A stretch of DNA of 37,504 nucleotides from Chloroflexi bacterium HGW-Chloroflexi-3 (GTDB lineage Bacteria > Chloroflexota > Anaerolineae > Anaerolineales > Anaerolineaceae): contig PHBX01000033.1 in NCBI GenBank assembly GCA_002842045.1, forward strand, positions 1 to 37,504, in the 5' to 3' direction. Position numbers and translations under genes: made by a program. Below are positions 16,542-25,459 of the stretch, piece by piece. Each line of letters opens with the position of its first letter. The first letter of the stretch is position 1. The notes under the pieces were generated by a model, which did not search any database, had not been told where the DNA came from, and saw only the letters and a list, made by a program, of their open reading frames with translations.

Positions 16542-18296
16542 TTAACCAGATTTTTCCTTTAAATTTCGAACCCCCCAGCGTTTTTCACGTTGTTCTTCAC
16601 TCATATCCAGCCCCAGGGTACCTCCTGGATTCATGATATTTTCCGGGTCAAAATGACGTTTTAATACCCGCAGGAGATCCATGTTTCCGGATCCGATTTG
16701 TTTTTCCAGCCAGGGTGCGGTTTGCTTGCCAATGCCGTGATGGTGGCTCATGGCTGCACCGGATTCCTGAACCGCCTGTAAGATGCCATACTGTAATTTC
16801 AGGTATTCGTTAATATCGGTAATCTTCGCGATAAAAATAAAATACAGATTCGTCCCTTGAGGGTAGGCATGTGAAAGGTGCGTCATACAGACGGTCTTTG
16901 GATGGCTTTTGACGAACTTGCGAACGTGAGCATTCACCTTTGGCATCTGGTCCCAGGTGACCGCACATTCAAGCGTGTCGATCAGGATGCCGAAGTCCAT
17001 TAAATCTTCGCGCAGATAAGGATCGGTGAAACGACTCTTTTCCCAGCGTTGCGTGACACCGAAAGGAGTTAATGGAAATGCCCTGTATTTTTGGGCCGTT
17101 TTCGCAATGGTCCGCTTCACCAGGCGCGCATAAGCTTTATCTCCATCACACGAACCCAACAACAGGCAGCGTTGCATGGGTTGATAGCCTAAGGTCTTCA
17201 GTACCGTATCGGCCGGAGAGCCGTGAATGTGATACATCCGCATGGCAACGTCCGTCTCTTCCGGATCGGATAAGCGAAACACCGATGGAAACCCGGCTTC
17301 TGCCTGCATGATTTCCCGCACGGCCAGCTGGGCATCTTCCCAGTTTTTGAATAAGTAGCTATAGCGTTGGATATTTTCTGGCTGGTATCGATGCAATTTC
17401 AGGGTCACTTCTGCCAGTACGCCAAAGCAACCTTCAGATCCGATCATAATCTGGTTATAGTCGGGTCCAGTGGCACAACGCGAGTAAGCGGGTGTCTGTA
17501 GCTCGCCAATCGGAGTGATGTATTTCTGCGAGAGCACCAGATCTTCGATCTTGCCATAGTAAGTGGAATTTTGTCCGGCACCGCGGGTAACCACCCAACC
17601 GCCGACACTGGAATGCAAAAAAGATTGGGGAAAATGTCCGCAGGTATAGGGTCGTTGTGCGTTCAGTGTCGTGGGGGCATTATTCAGAATGTCTTCCAAT
17701 GCTGGTCCGTAGATCCCGGCCTGGACAGTGATGGTCTGGTTAGTCTCATTGAAATCCAGCACCTTGTTCATGTGGCGGCTCATATCCATGCAAACCCCGC
17801 CATGAACCGCTTCCACACCTCGGGTAACAGTTGAACCAGCACCATAGATATAAACCGGCAATCGTTCTGCCTGACAATAATTCAGGATCGCGGAAATCTC
17901 CTGATTATTATGCGGAGCAACCACCACATCCGGCAGATTCTCAAAGATTCTCTGACGTATACGCAAGGCATCGATCATGCTGGCTCCATACGAGCTGCGT
18001 GTGCGTTGATAAGTGTCGGTGGACAGGTTTTTTTCACCCGCGATTTCTGTCAAACGGGAAATATGCCGTGTTGACATCTGGCAGGGGATATGCTCGCTAA
18101 ATTCCTCCAGACCGGTATTGATGGGAGTTTGAAAGTCAGCATCATCCAACTCGAAGACATCTTTGAGCACCTGATACATCCCCTGATTGGGATGCTTAAA
18201 CCCATCCGGCTGACCCCATTTATACAAACTGCGATAAGAACGCGGGGAGGCTGTCTGTTCCAGCCAGAGTGGTTGAAATTTCTTGGATTTGCTCAT
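16542..18296 (-). CDS. FAD-binding oxidase, alkylglycerone-phosphate synthase-like
   Basis: A 584-residue flavoenzyme of the VAO/PCMH superfamily (FAD_binding_4 plus FAD-oxidase C domain). The FAD half includes PDVVVAPHNNQEISAILNYC, YIYGAGSTVTRGVEAVHGGV, IYGPALEDILN, HFPQSFLHSSVGGWVVTRGAG and IMIGSEGCFGVLAEVTLKL. The C-terminal half has TLECAVTWDQMP, HLSHAYPQGTNLYF and AAMSHHHGIGK, a His-rich signature shared by alkyl-DHAP synthases and related GlcD-type oxidases. ADPS makes ether bonds from acyl-DHAP and a fatty alcohol; bacterial relatives may instead oxidise 2-hydroxy acids. GAGGT five bases before the ATG at 18296 selects it over the GTG at 18302. The promoter/operator is shared with glpD, supporting a glycerol-phosphate-lipid role. 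Confidence 0.82.
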   Translation of the reverse strand: MSKSKKFQPLWLEQTASPRSYRSLYKWGQPDGFKHPNQGMYQVLKDVFELDDADFQTPINTGLEEFSEHIPCQMSTRHISRLTEIAGEKNLSTDTYQRTRSSYGASMIDALRIRQRIFENLPDVVVAPHNNQEISAILNYCQAERLPVYIYGAGSTVTRGVEAVHGGVCMDMSRHMNKVLDFNETNQTITVQAGIYGPALEDILNNAPTTLNAQRPYTCGHFPQSFLHSSVGGWVVTRGAGQNSTYYGKIEDLVLSQKYITPIGELQTPAYSRCATGPDYNQIMIGSEGCFGVLAEVTLKLHRYQPENIQRYSYLFKNWEDAQLAVREIMQAEAGFPSVFRLSDPEETDVAMRMYHIHGSPADTVLKTLGYQPMQRCLLLGSCDGDKAYARLVKRTIAKTAQKYRAFPLTPFGVTQRWEKSRFTDPYLREDLMDFGILIDTLECAVTWDQMPKVNAHVRKFVKSHPKTVCMTHLSHAYPQGTNLYFIFIAKITDINEYLKLQYGILQAVQESGAAMSHHHGIGKQTAPWLEKQIGSGNMDLLRVLKRHFDPENIMNPGGTLGLDMSEEQREKRWGVRNLKEKSG

Positions 18297-18395
18297 GTCC
18301 ACCTCGATTCTTGTCTGTACAAGAAACTATAAATTCAGTAAAGCGGTTGTCGGGGATCTTTGTTTGTTATGATTCGGAGATAAAAATTAAAAAAA

Positions 18396-18413
18396 TGGTA
18401 AGAGGTCATACCA
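18396..18413. promoter_or_regulatory. palindromic operator, copy 1
   Basis: TGGTAAGAGGTCATACCA is an 8+2+8 palindrome with one mismatch. It lies just downstream of the -10 box, so a bound repressor would cover the transcription start. The minus strand contains TGGTATGACC, like operators of GntR/FadR-subfamily regulators. The same element recurs at 21768-21785 before glpD. Confidence 0.75.
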
Positions 18414-18419
18414 GTTAAG

Positions 18420-18447
18420 ATTATAATGATTCCCCGTCTGAAGTCAA
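18420..18447 (-). promoter_or_regulatory. sigma70 promoter of the AGPS-like gene
   Basis: On the minus strand TTGACT (18447-18442), a 16-base spacer and TATAAT (18425-18420) form a near-consensus promoter. The leader is about 115 bases. Its sequence and geometry are almost identical to the glpD promoter at 21792-21819. The rest of 18303-18526 shows nothing else recognisable. Confidence 0.85.
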
Positions 18448-18526
18448 GATTCGATTCTGTTTTATTCTGTAAACTTAATTACAGAAAATTTACATCCTAC
18501 AGAGTGAGATGAGAGTAGACTGAAAC

Positions 18527-19300
18527 TTAAGGTTTGATGGCGGTTATGATCAGGTTTCCGCTCGAATCGGGTGAGAATGACTCCGCTTGCATACTTCCAT
18601 AGGCATGGATATCTGTAAATCCGGCCTGAACCAATTGGTGTTCAAGTTCAGTGCTTATTTGTGGACGCAACAGGGTGCTGTTGACAGCGGATTGCCAATT
18701 GGAATCTGCTTTGCGTTGGAGGGTGACAATGTTAAAGCAGATCAGCCCATCCGGGAGAAAATCATAGAAGCGCTGGAAGATCCACTCATCCCCATCGGAT
18801 TGGTAGGTCTGAGGGTCCATCCAGCGTTCCTTACGCTGCATCACCATATCGAAATTGCGATTCTGAATGAGAAGCATGCCACCAGAGCACAGTGTAGATG
18901 CAAAATCCTGCAGGGAAGCCATTAATTCCTGCTCGCTTATCAGATGTGGCAAAGAGTTCCCCAGACAAAGCAGCAGGTCAAATTGATCCTGTCCAAAGGA
19001 TTGCACCATTTCACCCAATCCTGCTGTTTTAAAGTGCACTTCTACACCAGCGCTGCGGGCATTCAGCTGGCTTTTTGCAATCATTTCCGGAAAGAGATCT
19101 GCTGCGCAGACCCGGTGACCAGCACTGGAAAGGGCGATGGCATGCATGCCGGTGCCACAGGCCGTATCCAGAATATCCAATGGTCTGTGCAAGTTACCCT
19201 GTAAAAAGTGGATTTGTTTTTCAATGAATGGTATTTCGAATGACAATCGGTCATTCCAATTGACAAAGCGATCATAATTTTCCGAAAATGTGTTGTACAT
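18527..19300 (-). CDS. class I SAM-dependent methyltransferase
   Basis: A 257-residue Rossmann-fold methyltransferase. Motif I is LDILDTACGTGMHAIALSSA, motif II the acidic AADLFPEMI, then FDLLLCLGNSLPHL (motif IV region) and SGGMLLIQNRNF. The opening YDRFVNWNDRLSFEIPFI resembles glycine/sarcosine N-methyltransferase-like enzymes, but the substrate cannot be read from the sequence. GGAGG lies three bases before the ATG. It is separate from the AGPS-like gene, whose promoter lies downstream of its stop. Confidence 0.85.
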   Translation of the reverse strand: MYNTFSENYDRFVNWNDRLSFEIPFIEKQIHFLQGNLHRPLDILDTACGTGMHAIALSSAGHRVCAADLFPEMIAKSQLNARSAGVEVHFKTAGLGEMVQSFGQDQFDLLLCLGNSLPHLISEQELMASLQDFASTLCSGGMLLIQNRNFDMVMQRKERWMDPQTYQSDGDEWIFQRFYDFLPDGLICFNIVTLQRKADSNWQSAVNSTLLRPQISTELEHQLVQAGFTDIHAYGSMQAESFSPDSSGNLIITAIKP

Positions 19301-19435
19301 AGTCCTCCAGGGGAATTCTACGGCATTCGCAATCCTGATTTATTCGAGATTAATATTGTATTGCAAAAATGTTCACATTATCGTCAACAGGTTATACAAT
19401 TGATATCATCATCGACCAGAGGGATGTAGACAATA

Positions 19436-20092
19436 ATGATTGAATGGGTTTTAAAAATTTATCCAATATTAGGCTGGACAGGAAGTCTGGTTATTTTGCT
19501 CTCCAGTTTTTTGGCAGCTTTGGCTTATCGAGGGAAACAAGGGGAGCGTTATAAAATCAGCACCCACTTCGTTTCAGAATTAGGTGAAGTAGGGGTTTCA
19601 CGCCTGGCATGGTTGTTTAATGGTGGGCTCATCACCGGTAGTTTTATCTTTCTCCTGATGATGCCGGGGGTTGGATTAAGTCTGGATAACATTTTGGGTT
19701 ATCTGGGGTCTGTCGTTGGTATGATTGCTGCTGTTGGTTGTCTCTTTGTGGGGGTCTACCCAATGAATAATTTCAAACCGCACATCAAGGCAGCCATGAC
19801 CTATTTTCGGGCTGGATTGGCAACTGTGCTATTGTTCAGTATTGCCATTCTCGCGCAGCCAGCAGATTCACGTGTCATTCCGTTTTATTCACTGATTATT
19901 GGAGGAATGGCTTTTGCTGCCTATTTCTCGTTTCTCATCCACCTGGGGAAATCCACCCGGCAAAAAGATTCAAGTGTGTTGGATACATCCTCGATCACCA
20001 ATCGGCCACGTTTTTGGTGGATGGCATTTCTGGAATGGATGGTAGTTATCTTCACCATTCTGTGGTTTTTGATCATCAGTGCAGCCCGTTAG
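19436..20092 (+). CDS. DUF998 family membrane protein
   Basis: A 218-residue integral membrane protein with six hydrophobic segments. YKISTHFVSELGEVGVSRLA followed by LFNGGLITGSF in the first loop and second helix, and FVGVYPMN-NFKPHIKAAMTYF in the middle, are DUF998-type features (Frag1/DRAM-like fold). Function unknown. It stands divergent to the methyltransferase and converges on glpD with 29 bases between stops. The start has GAGGGATGTAG in front. Confidence 0.8.
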   Translation: MIEWVLKIYPILGWTGSLVILLSSFLAALAYRGKQGERYKISTHFVSELGEVGVSRLAWLFNGGLITGSFIFLLMMPGVGLSLDNILGYLGSVVGMIAAVGCLFVGVYPMNNFKPHIKAAMTYFRAGLATVLLFSIAILAQPADSRVIPFYSLIIGGMAFAAYFSFLIHLGKSTRQKDSSVLDTSSITNRPRFWWMAFLEWMVVIFTILWFLIISAAR

Positions 20093-20121
20093 GCGAATTA
20101 TCAGTTTATTTTACTTTTCCT

Positions 20122-21723
20122 TCAAGCTGTCATGGCCTGGGGAAGCGAATAGGATTGTGCGTACAACTGCTGATAGGCCAGCACTTCAGTTTGCCAGCGT
20201 AAATTGTCCCAATCCAGCTGTGGTTGGCAAAGCTCCCGGATTTGCTGCATGATTGGCAGGCTACCCTGAGGAATCAGGCTGCCAATACGCGTACGCCGTA
20301 GCAATAAATCATCAAGATGGATTACCTGCTCATGGCGCGCAGCCCATTTCAACTCTGCCCAGAGCGTGGGAGTTTCTTGAATTTTTCCAAAATCTGTCCC
20401 ATGTGATGAGAGGATCAAATTAGGGGTGTTGTGGCTATAGCGGCCTAATAAACGGATTTTCTGTTCCGCAGACAAACCGGGATAATCAAGAATGGATTTA
20501 AATTGGTCCCCGTTGATGCGATCCAAAGCACGTTTATCTTTATCAATCTTGATTTTTTCTGGCAAATATTTTCGGACAAATCGTAAAGTTCTTTGCGCCA
20601 TATGACTGAACATGGTCAGTTTTCCACCGGAAATGGTGATGAGACCATCTTCGTCCCACAGGATTTCGTCACGGGCCTCCTTGGAGGGATCTGCCTTGCC
20701 AGTGTCCAGCACTGAGCGTATCCCGGCAAAGGTGGATAGGATGTCATCGGTGGTCAGGTTGAGGCAGTCGAAAATATGGTTGACAGCTTTCATGAGGTAA
20801 TCAATTTCATGGGGTGATATCCAGGGGTTGGTGGACATGGGATGATCATGATCCACGTCGGTTGTTCCCACCAATGTGGCACCTTCCCAGGAAAAGGCAA
20901 ACACTGGACGGTGGTCATCTGGGTGCAAAAAACTGATGGCATCATCCAGGGGAATCCTTTTGCAGGAGAAGATCAAATGACTGCCACGCAGCAACCGCAA
21001 GCGGGGAGGTCTGTCTATCTTGCTCCGCAGTTCATCCGCCCAAGCACCGGTGGCATTGATCACCAATCCAGCTCTGACTTCTTTTTCCGCCCCGGTTAGG
21101 GCATCCTTGACCTGCACTCCACATACTTTGCCTTTCATATTACGTAAAAACCCTACCACAGCAGCATAGTTGATGGCAGTACCGCCAGCCGACTGTCCTT
21201 CCTGAATGACCCGATAGACCAGGCGGGCATCATCCGTCTGGGCATCGTAAAAGCCATATCCGCCCTCCAGCTGTTTTTCATTAAGCTGTGGACAAATCTC
21301 TTTTAATCGTTGCCTGGAGAGGTGCGAATGTTTCCAGCGCAATGCCAGCAGATCATAGGCAATCAGACCCAGACCGAATACCCAACCGGGGGTGTGATCT
21401 CCCTGATAATTTACCAGGTTGAAGTGCAGTGGATCAATCAGCCCTTGGCCCTCATGGATCAGACGCTGGCGTTCTCGCGAGGAATCGCGGGTCAGTTTTA
21501 TCTGTGCGTTCTTGAGGTATCGCAAACCGCCGTGTACCATTTTCGAAGAACGGCTGGAAGTGCCGGAGGAGAAGTCATTTCCTTCCAATAGCAAAGTCTT
21601 CAGACCGGCTTCAACTGCCTCCCGGAAAATTCCAGCCCCAACGATACCACCCCCAATGACGATAATATCCCAGGGTTGTTGTAGATCAGCCCACATCGAT
21701 GCGCGCCATCCTGGATTTTTCAT
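20122..21723 (-). CDS. glpD: FAD-dependent glycerol-3-phosphate dehydrogenase
   Basis: A 533-residue membrane-associated flavoenzyme oxidising sn-glycerol 3-phosphate to dihydroxyacetone phosphate and passing electrons to the quinone pool. The N-terminal dinucleotide fold has GGGIVGAGI (about 24-32) and the conserved GTSSRSSKMVHGGLRYL; VINATGAWADEL, LRLLRGSHLIF, FAFSWEGATLVGTTDVDHD and FAGIRSVLD follow, then SGGKLTMF. The C-terminal helical DAO_C domain is present (LIPQGSLPIMQQIRE). Length is normal. GAGG precedes the ATG. It has its own promoter and an operator identical in design to that of the AGPS-like gene, indicating a regulon for glycerol-phosphate/DHAP or ether-lipid metabolism. Confidence 0.95.
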   Translation of the reverse strand: MKNPGWRASMWADLQQPWDIIVIGGGIVGAGIFREAVEAGLKTLLLEGNDFSSGTSSRSSKMVHGGLRYLKNAQIKLTRDSSRERQRLIHEGQGLIDPLHFNLVNYQGDHTPGWVFGLGLIAYDLLALRWKHSHLSRQRLKEICPQLNEKQLEGGYGFYDAQTDDARLVYRVIQEGQSAGGTAINYAAVVGFLRNMKGKVCGVQVKDALTGAEKEVRAGLVINATGAWADELRSKIDRPPRLRLLRGSHLIFSCKRIPLDDAISFLHPDDHRPVFAFSWEGATLVGTTDVDHDHPMSTNPWISPHEIDYLMKAVNHIFDCLNLTTDDILSTFAGIRSVLDTGKADPSKEARDEILWDEDGLITISGGKLTMFSHMAQRTLRFVRKYLPEKIKIDKDKRALDRINGDQFKSILDYPGLSAEQKIRLLGRYSHNTPNLILSSHGTDFGKIQETPTLWAELKWAARHEQVIHLDDLLLRRTRIGSLIPQGSLPIMQQIRELCQPQLDWDNLRWQTEVLAYQQLYAQSYSLPQAMTA

Positions 21724-21767
21724 GAGAACCTCGCGGAAGTAAATGGTGAAGACGAATGGACTAAAAT

Positions 21768-21785
21768 TGGTAAGAGGTCTTACCA
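21768..21785. promoter_or_regulatory. palindromic operator, copy 2
   Basis: TGGTAAGAGGTCTTACCA is a perfect palindrome of 8+2+8 bases at the expected transcription start of glpD. It differs from copy 1 at a single base. The flanking GTTAA and ATTATAAT are also shared. Confidence 0.8.
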
Positions 21786-21791
21786 GTTAAA

Positions 21792-21819
21792 ATTATAATG
21801 ATTCCATGAACGAAGTCAA
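21792..21819 (-). promoter_or_regulatory. sigma70 promoter of glpD
   Basis: On the minus strand TTGACT (21819-21814), 16 bases, TATAAT (21797-21792). The spacers of the two copies share only part of their bases, whereas the -10 box, the region between it and the operator, and the operator are nearly identical. Confidence 0.85.
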
Positions 21820-21943
21820 GCACGAATTATTCTGATTTGAATTCAGGTGAAAATCCCCACCCATACTTATGATAAAATGTGAGTAACAATCTATTCAAAG
21901 GGTCGCTTATTCTTAACGAAGATATGGAAATTCAGGCATCTGT

Positions 21944-23902
21944 ATGCTTTTGTTGATTGTTTCATTTATCATATTTCTAGTCATTTCTCTGCAAATTAAT
22001 CAATATTTTTCTTACAGGAAATGGTTTGATTGGTTCCTGGGGGCATTTCTAATTCTGATCTCCCTGATTATTCTGGTCATGACAGCAGCCGGGTTGTTTT
22101 ACCAGATGAACCAGCCGTTGTTTGTGCTGGTATTTCAGGTCATCATCCTATCCATCACCACTGCGGTAAGCCGTTATTGGCTGAAGCCTGAACAACCTTT
22201 GATTCCTTTTCCGTTTCCCAAGTTTAATTTAAAGGAAATGAACATCACTTTCCCTGTCTGGATATTCCTGATTAGTAATGCTGCCGTAGCCATTCTCAAC
22301 CTGGTGTATGTTTTGTTGGTGCCGCCGAATAACAATGATTCCCTGACCATCCATCTGGCCCGGATCGGGATGTGGGATCAGTCGGGCAGCTGGTTGCCAT
22401 GGAACACAAAAGTGGTCTGGCAGTTGACCTTCCCGATGAATGCTGAACTTATCAGTTACTGGACGCTGCTCTTTACCCGGAGTGAGCACTTGCTGGGTTT
22501 GATAGCCTATCTCTCGGGCTACTTATCGGTCTTTTTGATCTATCACCTGGGTTTGGAGATCAGCAATCGCAAAAGTCTGGCGTTGCTTTCCGCTCTCACC
22601 TGGGCTGCTTTCCCGGTGGTGCAGATGAATTTCAGTTCCACCCGGCATGATCATGTCAGTTCGTTTATGCTGATCGCTGCGGTGTATTTCTTTTATCATC
22701 ACTTAAAGGAGAAAAACACCGGTTACCTGATCTTATCCGGATTGGGGCTGGGCCTTTCGATTGGCACCAATTACTCTGTCGCTGGTTATCTACCGGGATT
22801 AGCACTCTTCTTTCTGATCTTTTGGCTGGTATTCCGAAAGATCAATTTCAGAGAAGTTATCATCCTGGCTGCATCGGCTTCATTGGCATTTATTCTGTTC
22901 AGTTCGCCTGTGTATATCAGCAATTATGTGCATTTTGGATCCTTTCTGGGACCAGATGCACTCGAGATGACCTCCCAAAACGCTCTTCAGGAGGACGCCT
23001 CCCCTATCGAACATACTGGTTTGATGGCTGGTCGCTGGGCGTATCAGATCGTGGATTTTCAGGGCATCCCGGAGCCCTATCTGACCAAATTAATGGAGTT
23101 AAAAGCAGTAGTTCCGAACTATCTAGGTACCCGAACCGGTCTATCACTGGAGGTGGATAAATCCCTGCTGAATCAGCACACCTTTGGATACAGCGACCAT
23201 ATCCCCTTTTCCGAAGACTCATCCTGGTTTGGACTGGTGGGTATTTTCATTTTCTTCATCCTTTCCATCTACGGTCTGGTAGTCACGATCCGCCATAAAC
23301 AACCCCTGATGGTACTTACCAGTCTGTTTTTGTTGACAGCGCCACTGGCATTTGCCTTCCTGCGGTCCGGTTGGACCCCATATGATGGACGCTACTTCAT
23401 GATTTTATTTGCCTTCCTGTGTCTGGGGATGACTGTCTTGCTGGATGCACTCAAACCAAAACTCGGACTGGTATTGATCTACTTCATCAGTACTTTATCG
23501 ATCCTGACGCTGTTAATGTCGGTTTATGGCAATCCTGCCAAGGCCTTTTGGGGCTACAAGGCCTTCTGGAAACAGCATCGCTTCGATTCAATCTCTGCAC
23601 AATCATACACAACCAAAGAGATGTTGTATGTGGTGGATCAGACTGTGCCGGAAGACGGGGTGCTGGGCATCGCGACTCCGGCGATCGTTTATTATGAATA
23701 CGGATTGTTTGGAGAGCACTTTACCCGCACCATCATACCAATCTACCTGGATGATAGGGTTTGCGATCATACGTGGCTGCTAGGTCAGGGCATCGAATTC
23801 ATCCTGGTAGATGCCAGTAACCCGGACTACCCTGCCTGTTCGTTGGGTGAGTATGAATATCAGAAAAGCATGAAGGACTGGATTGTTTTCAAAATTAATT
23901 GA
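21944..23902 (+). CDS. GT-C fold glycosyltransferase (PMT/ArnT-like) membrane protein
   Basis: A 652-residue polytopic protein with about 12-13 hydrophobic segments and a soluble C-terminal domain of ~130 residues. The first large loop carries NNNDSLTIHLARIGMWDQ, the counterpart of the acidic D-x-x-x-HL-R-I motif used by polyprenyl-phosphate-sugar transferases of the GT39/GT83 type. SSTRHDHVSSFMLIAAVYFF and SGLGLGLSIGTNYSVAGYLP follow as in GT-C enzymes. It probably moves a sugar from a lipid-phosphate donor to an acceptor outside the membrane. Donor and acceptor are not readable. The start ATG has no strong RBS. The promoter of the next gene overlaps its stop. Confidence 0.78.
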   Translation: MLLLIVSFIIFLVISLQINQYFSYRKWFDWFLGAFLILISLIILVMTAAGLFYQMNQPLFVLVFQVIILSITTAVSRYWLKPEQPLIPFPFPKFNLKEMNITFPVWIFLISNAAVAILNLVYVLLVPPNNNDSLTIHLARIGMWDQSGSWLPWNTKVVWQLTFPMNAELISYWTLLFTRSEHLLGLIAYLSGYLSVFLIYHLGLEISNRKSLALLSALTWAAFPVVQMNFSSTRHDHVSSFMLIAAVYFFYHHLKEKNTGYLILSGLGLGLSIGTNYSVAGYLPGLALFFLIFWLVFRKINFREVIILAASASLAFILFSSPVYISNYVHFGSFLGPDALEMTSQNALQEDASPIEHTGLMAGRWAYQIVDFQGIPEPYLTKLMELKAVVPNYLGTRTGLSLEVDKSLLNQHTFGYSDHIPFSEDSSWFGLVGIFIFFILSIYGLVVTIRHKQPLMVLTSLFLLTAPLAFAFLRSGWTPYDGRYFMILFAFLCLGMTVLLDALKPKLGLVLIYFISTLSILTLLMSVYGNPAKAFWGYKAFWKQHRFDSISAQSYTTKEMLYVVDQTVPEDGVLGIATPAIVYYEYGLFGEHFTRTIIPIYLDDRVCDHTWLLGQGIEFILVDASNPDYPACSLGEYEYQKSMKDWIVFKIN

Positions 23903-23926
23903 CACATGTTTCAATCTAACTATAAC
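23899..23926 (+). promoter_or_regulatory. sigma70 promoter before the second methyltransferase
   Basis: TTGACA (23899-23904), 16 bases, TATAAC (23921-23926). The -35 box overlaps the stop codon of the glycosyltransferase gene, and the start would be only about eight bases before the RBS. Confidence 0.65.
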
Positions 23927-23940
23927 TTCAGGAGTGAGAG

Positions 23941-24684
23941 ATGGATTTTTTCTTCGAAATACATAAAGACTTGCCACGAGAGGGTCCGGGTGATTCGGAA
24001 TCAACCCGGCGTGCCTTCCGCAAGTTATCCGCACTACCTGAGGAGACTGTTATCCTGGACGTGGGTTGTGGTCCTGGCGCACAGACGCTTGATCTGGCAG
24101 ATCTGTCGGATGCGGTGATTTACGCCGTTGATACACACCAACCTTTCCTGGACCGTCTGCAAGAAAAAGTAACAGAGCTGGGGCTGGACAAACGCATCCA
24201 TGTACTCAATCAATCAATGAAGGGGTTGCAATTTCCACCCGCCAGTTTTGATCTGATCTGGTCGGAAGGCGCTATCTACATCATGGGGTTTGAAGCTGGT
24301 TTACGCAATTGGAAACCGTTGCTGAAACCGGGTGGTTACATCGCCGTCACCGAACTGACCTGGCTGAATTCGGATTCCCCTCCTCCGGACGAGGTTAGAG
24401 AATTCTGGAAGAATGGTTATCCCTCCATGAAAAGCCTGGATGAGAATCTGGATATCGTCCATGCCTGTGAATATTACCTGATAGACTATTTCGTGCTGCC
24501 CAATAGCAGCTGGACGGATGAATATTACCTGCCCATGCTGGCGCGGATTAACATACTGCGCGAACAATACCAGTCGGATCCAGATCGCCTGCAACAGTTG
24601 GATTTTGAACAGGAAGAAATAGATATTTTCAACAAATACAATCAGTGGTATGGATATGTTTTTTACATCATGCAGACCAAATGA
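23941..24684 (+). CDS. class I SAM-dependent methyltransferase
   Basis: A 247-residue methyltransferase. Motif I is VILDVGCGPGAQTLDLADLS, motif II VIYAVDTHQPFL, motif IV FPPASFDLIWSEGAIYIMGF and motif VI LKPGGYIAVTELTW. The IHKDLPREGPGDSESTRRAF opening is characteristic of a common but uncharacterised subgroup annotated simply as class I methyltransferases. AGGAG lies eight bases before the ATG. The substrate cannot be assigned. Confidence 0.88.
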   Translation: MDFFFEIHKDLPREGPGDSESTRRAFRKLSALPEETVILDVGCGPGAQTLDLADLSDAVIYAVDTHQPFLDRLQEKVTELGLDKRIHVLNQSMKGLQFPPASFDLIWSEGAIYIMGFEAGLRNWKPLLKPGGYIAVTELTWLNSDSPPPDEVREFWKNGYPSMKSLDENLDIVHACEYYLIDYFVLPNSSWTDEYYLPMLARINILREQYQSDPDRLQQLDFEQEEIDIFNKYNQWYGYVFYIMQTK

Positions 24685-24717
24685 TGTAGTCATATTTCAA
24701 AATTAGTTTAAGGAGAA

Positions 24718-24759
24718 TACCCCTCAAACAATCCCTGGAAGTTGACGGTTTAAGGGGTA
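24718..24759. terminator. inverted repeat between convergent genes
   Basis: TACCCCTCAAAC and GTTTAAGGGGTA form a 12-base stem with one mismatch and an 18-base loop, between two convergent genes. There is no clear T tract on either side, so it could also be a binding site. Confidence 0.4.
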
Positions 24760-24788
24760 AGCGGAATTTGTTTATTGAAGATGGGGAC

Positions 24789-25193
24789 TTATGGTTTCAG
24801 TTTTGCTTTAAAGCCATTCAAAATTCTTTTCGCAGCTGGCATGTTGACCGGCTCCTGAATTTCGCTGGTTGCAGGTAAATCTAACTTTGCGCGATAGACT
24901 TCCGATGCTTGTTTTGCTGCTTCCAACTTCACTTTGGTGCTCATCAATTCGGTGTCCAGTTCTTTGATCTTCTTTTTCTGGTTTGTGTTTTCCATGGTCC
25001 GTTTGACTTTCCCTGGAACAGATACAAACTGGCTGATCAACACACCGGCTAAAATTGCCAGTAAAAAGATAAATGCCAGTGAGTGATTCAGTTCCCAGAC
25101 CAGGAATGTGACGGTGACCATGGCAGTATTTTGAATGGTAAATACGACGGCAACCAAAGCGATGATCAGGGCTAAAACTAAGAATATTTGCAT
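24789..25193 (-). CDS. LapA-domain membrane protein
   Basis: A 134-residue inner-membrane protein with two N-terminal helices (VLALIIALVAVVFTIQN and LAFIFLLAILAGVLISQF) joined by the TAMVTVTFLVWELNHSL turn that marks the LapA/YrvD family (PF06305). A long cytoplasmic coiled coil follows (VKRTMENTNQKKKIKELDTE onward). E. coli LapA works with LapB in LPS assembly, but this stand-alone form is common outside LPS makers and its job is unclear. The ATG at 25193 is five bases after GGAGG; the TTG at 25205 overlaps that RBS and is rejected. Confidence 0.85.
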   Translation of the reverse strand: MQIFLVLALIIALVAVVFTIQNTAMVTVTFLVWELNHSLAFIFLLAILAGVLISQFVSVPGKVKRTMENTNQKKKIKELDTELMSTKVKLEAAKQASEVYRAKLDLPATSEIQEPVNMPAAKRILNGFKAKLKP

Positions 25194-25400
25194 GATGTCC
25201 TCCAATTTCCTAAAACAATAATTGACAAATTGATTTGACCAGTCCGAGGGGTAAGGGAGTCATAATGATTTCAGGCTAAGGCTGGTATTTCAAGTTAATA
25301 GTGTAGTTGCAATTCTTGGGCCAGTTTTTAGATGAGTTGGTAATTATTCTACAATCCTGTTATTTGCCTTCCCCCTGCATGTTTTTGTGGATACTAAAAG

Positions 25401-25430
25401 TTGTCGGAAAGTAAAAAATGGCGATAGAAT
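25401..25430 (+). promoter_or_regulatory. possible promoter of the thioesterase gene
   Basis: TTGTCG (25401-25406), 18 bases, TAGAAT (25425-25430), thirty bases before the start. Moderate match only. Confidence 0.4.
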
Positions 25431-25459
25431 AAAGAATATTATCAATCAGGGAGAGTACA

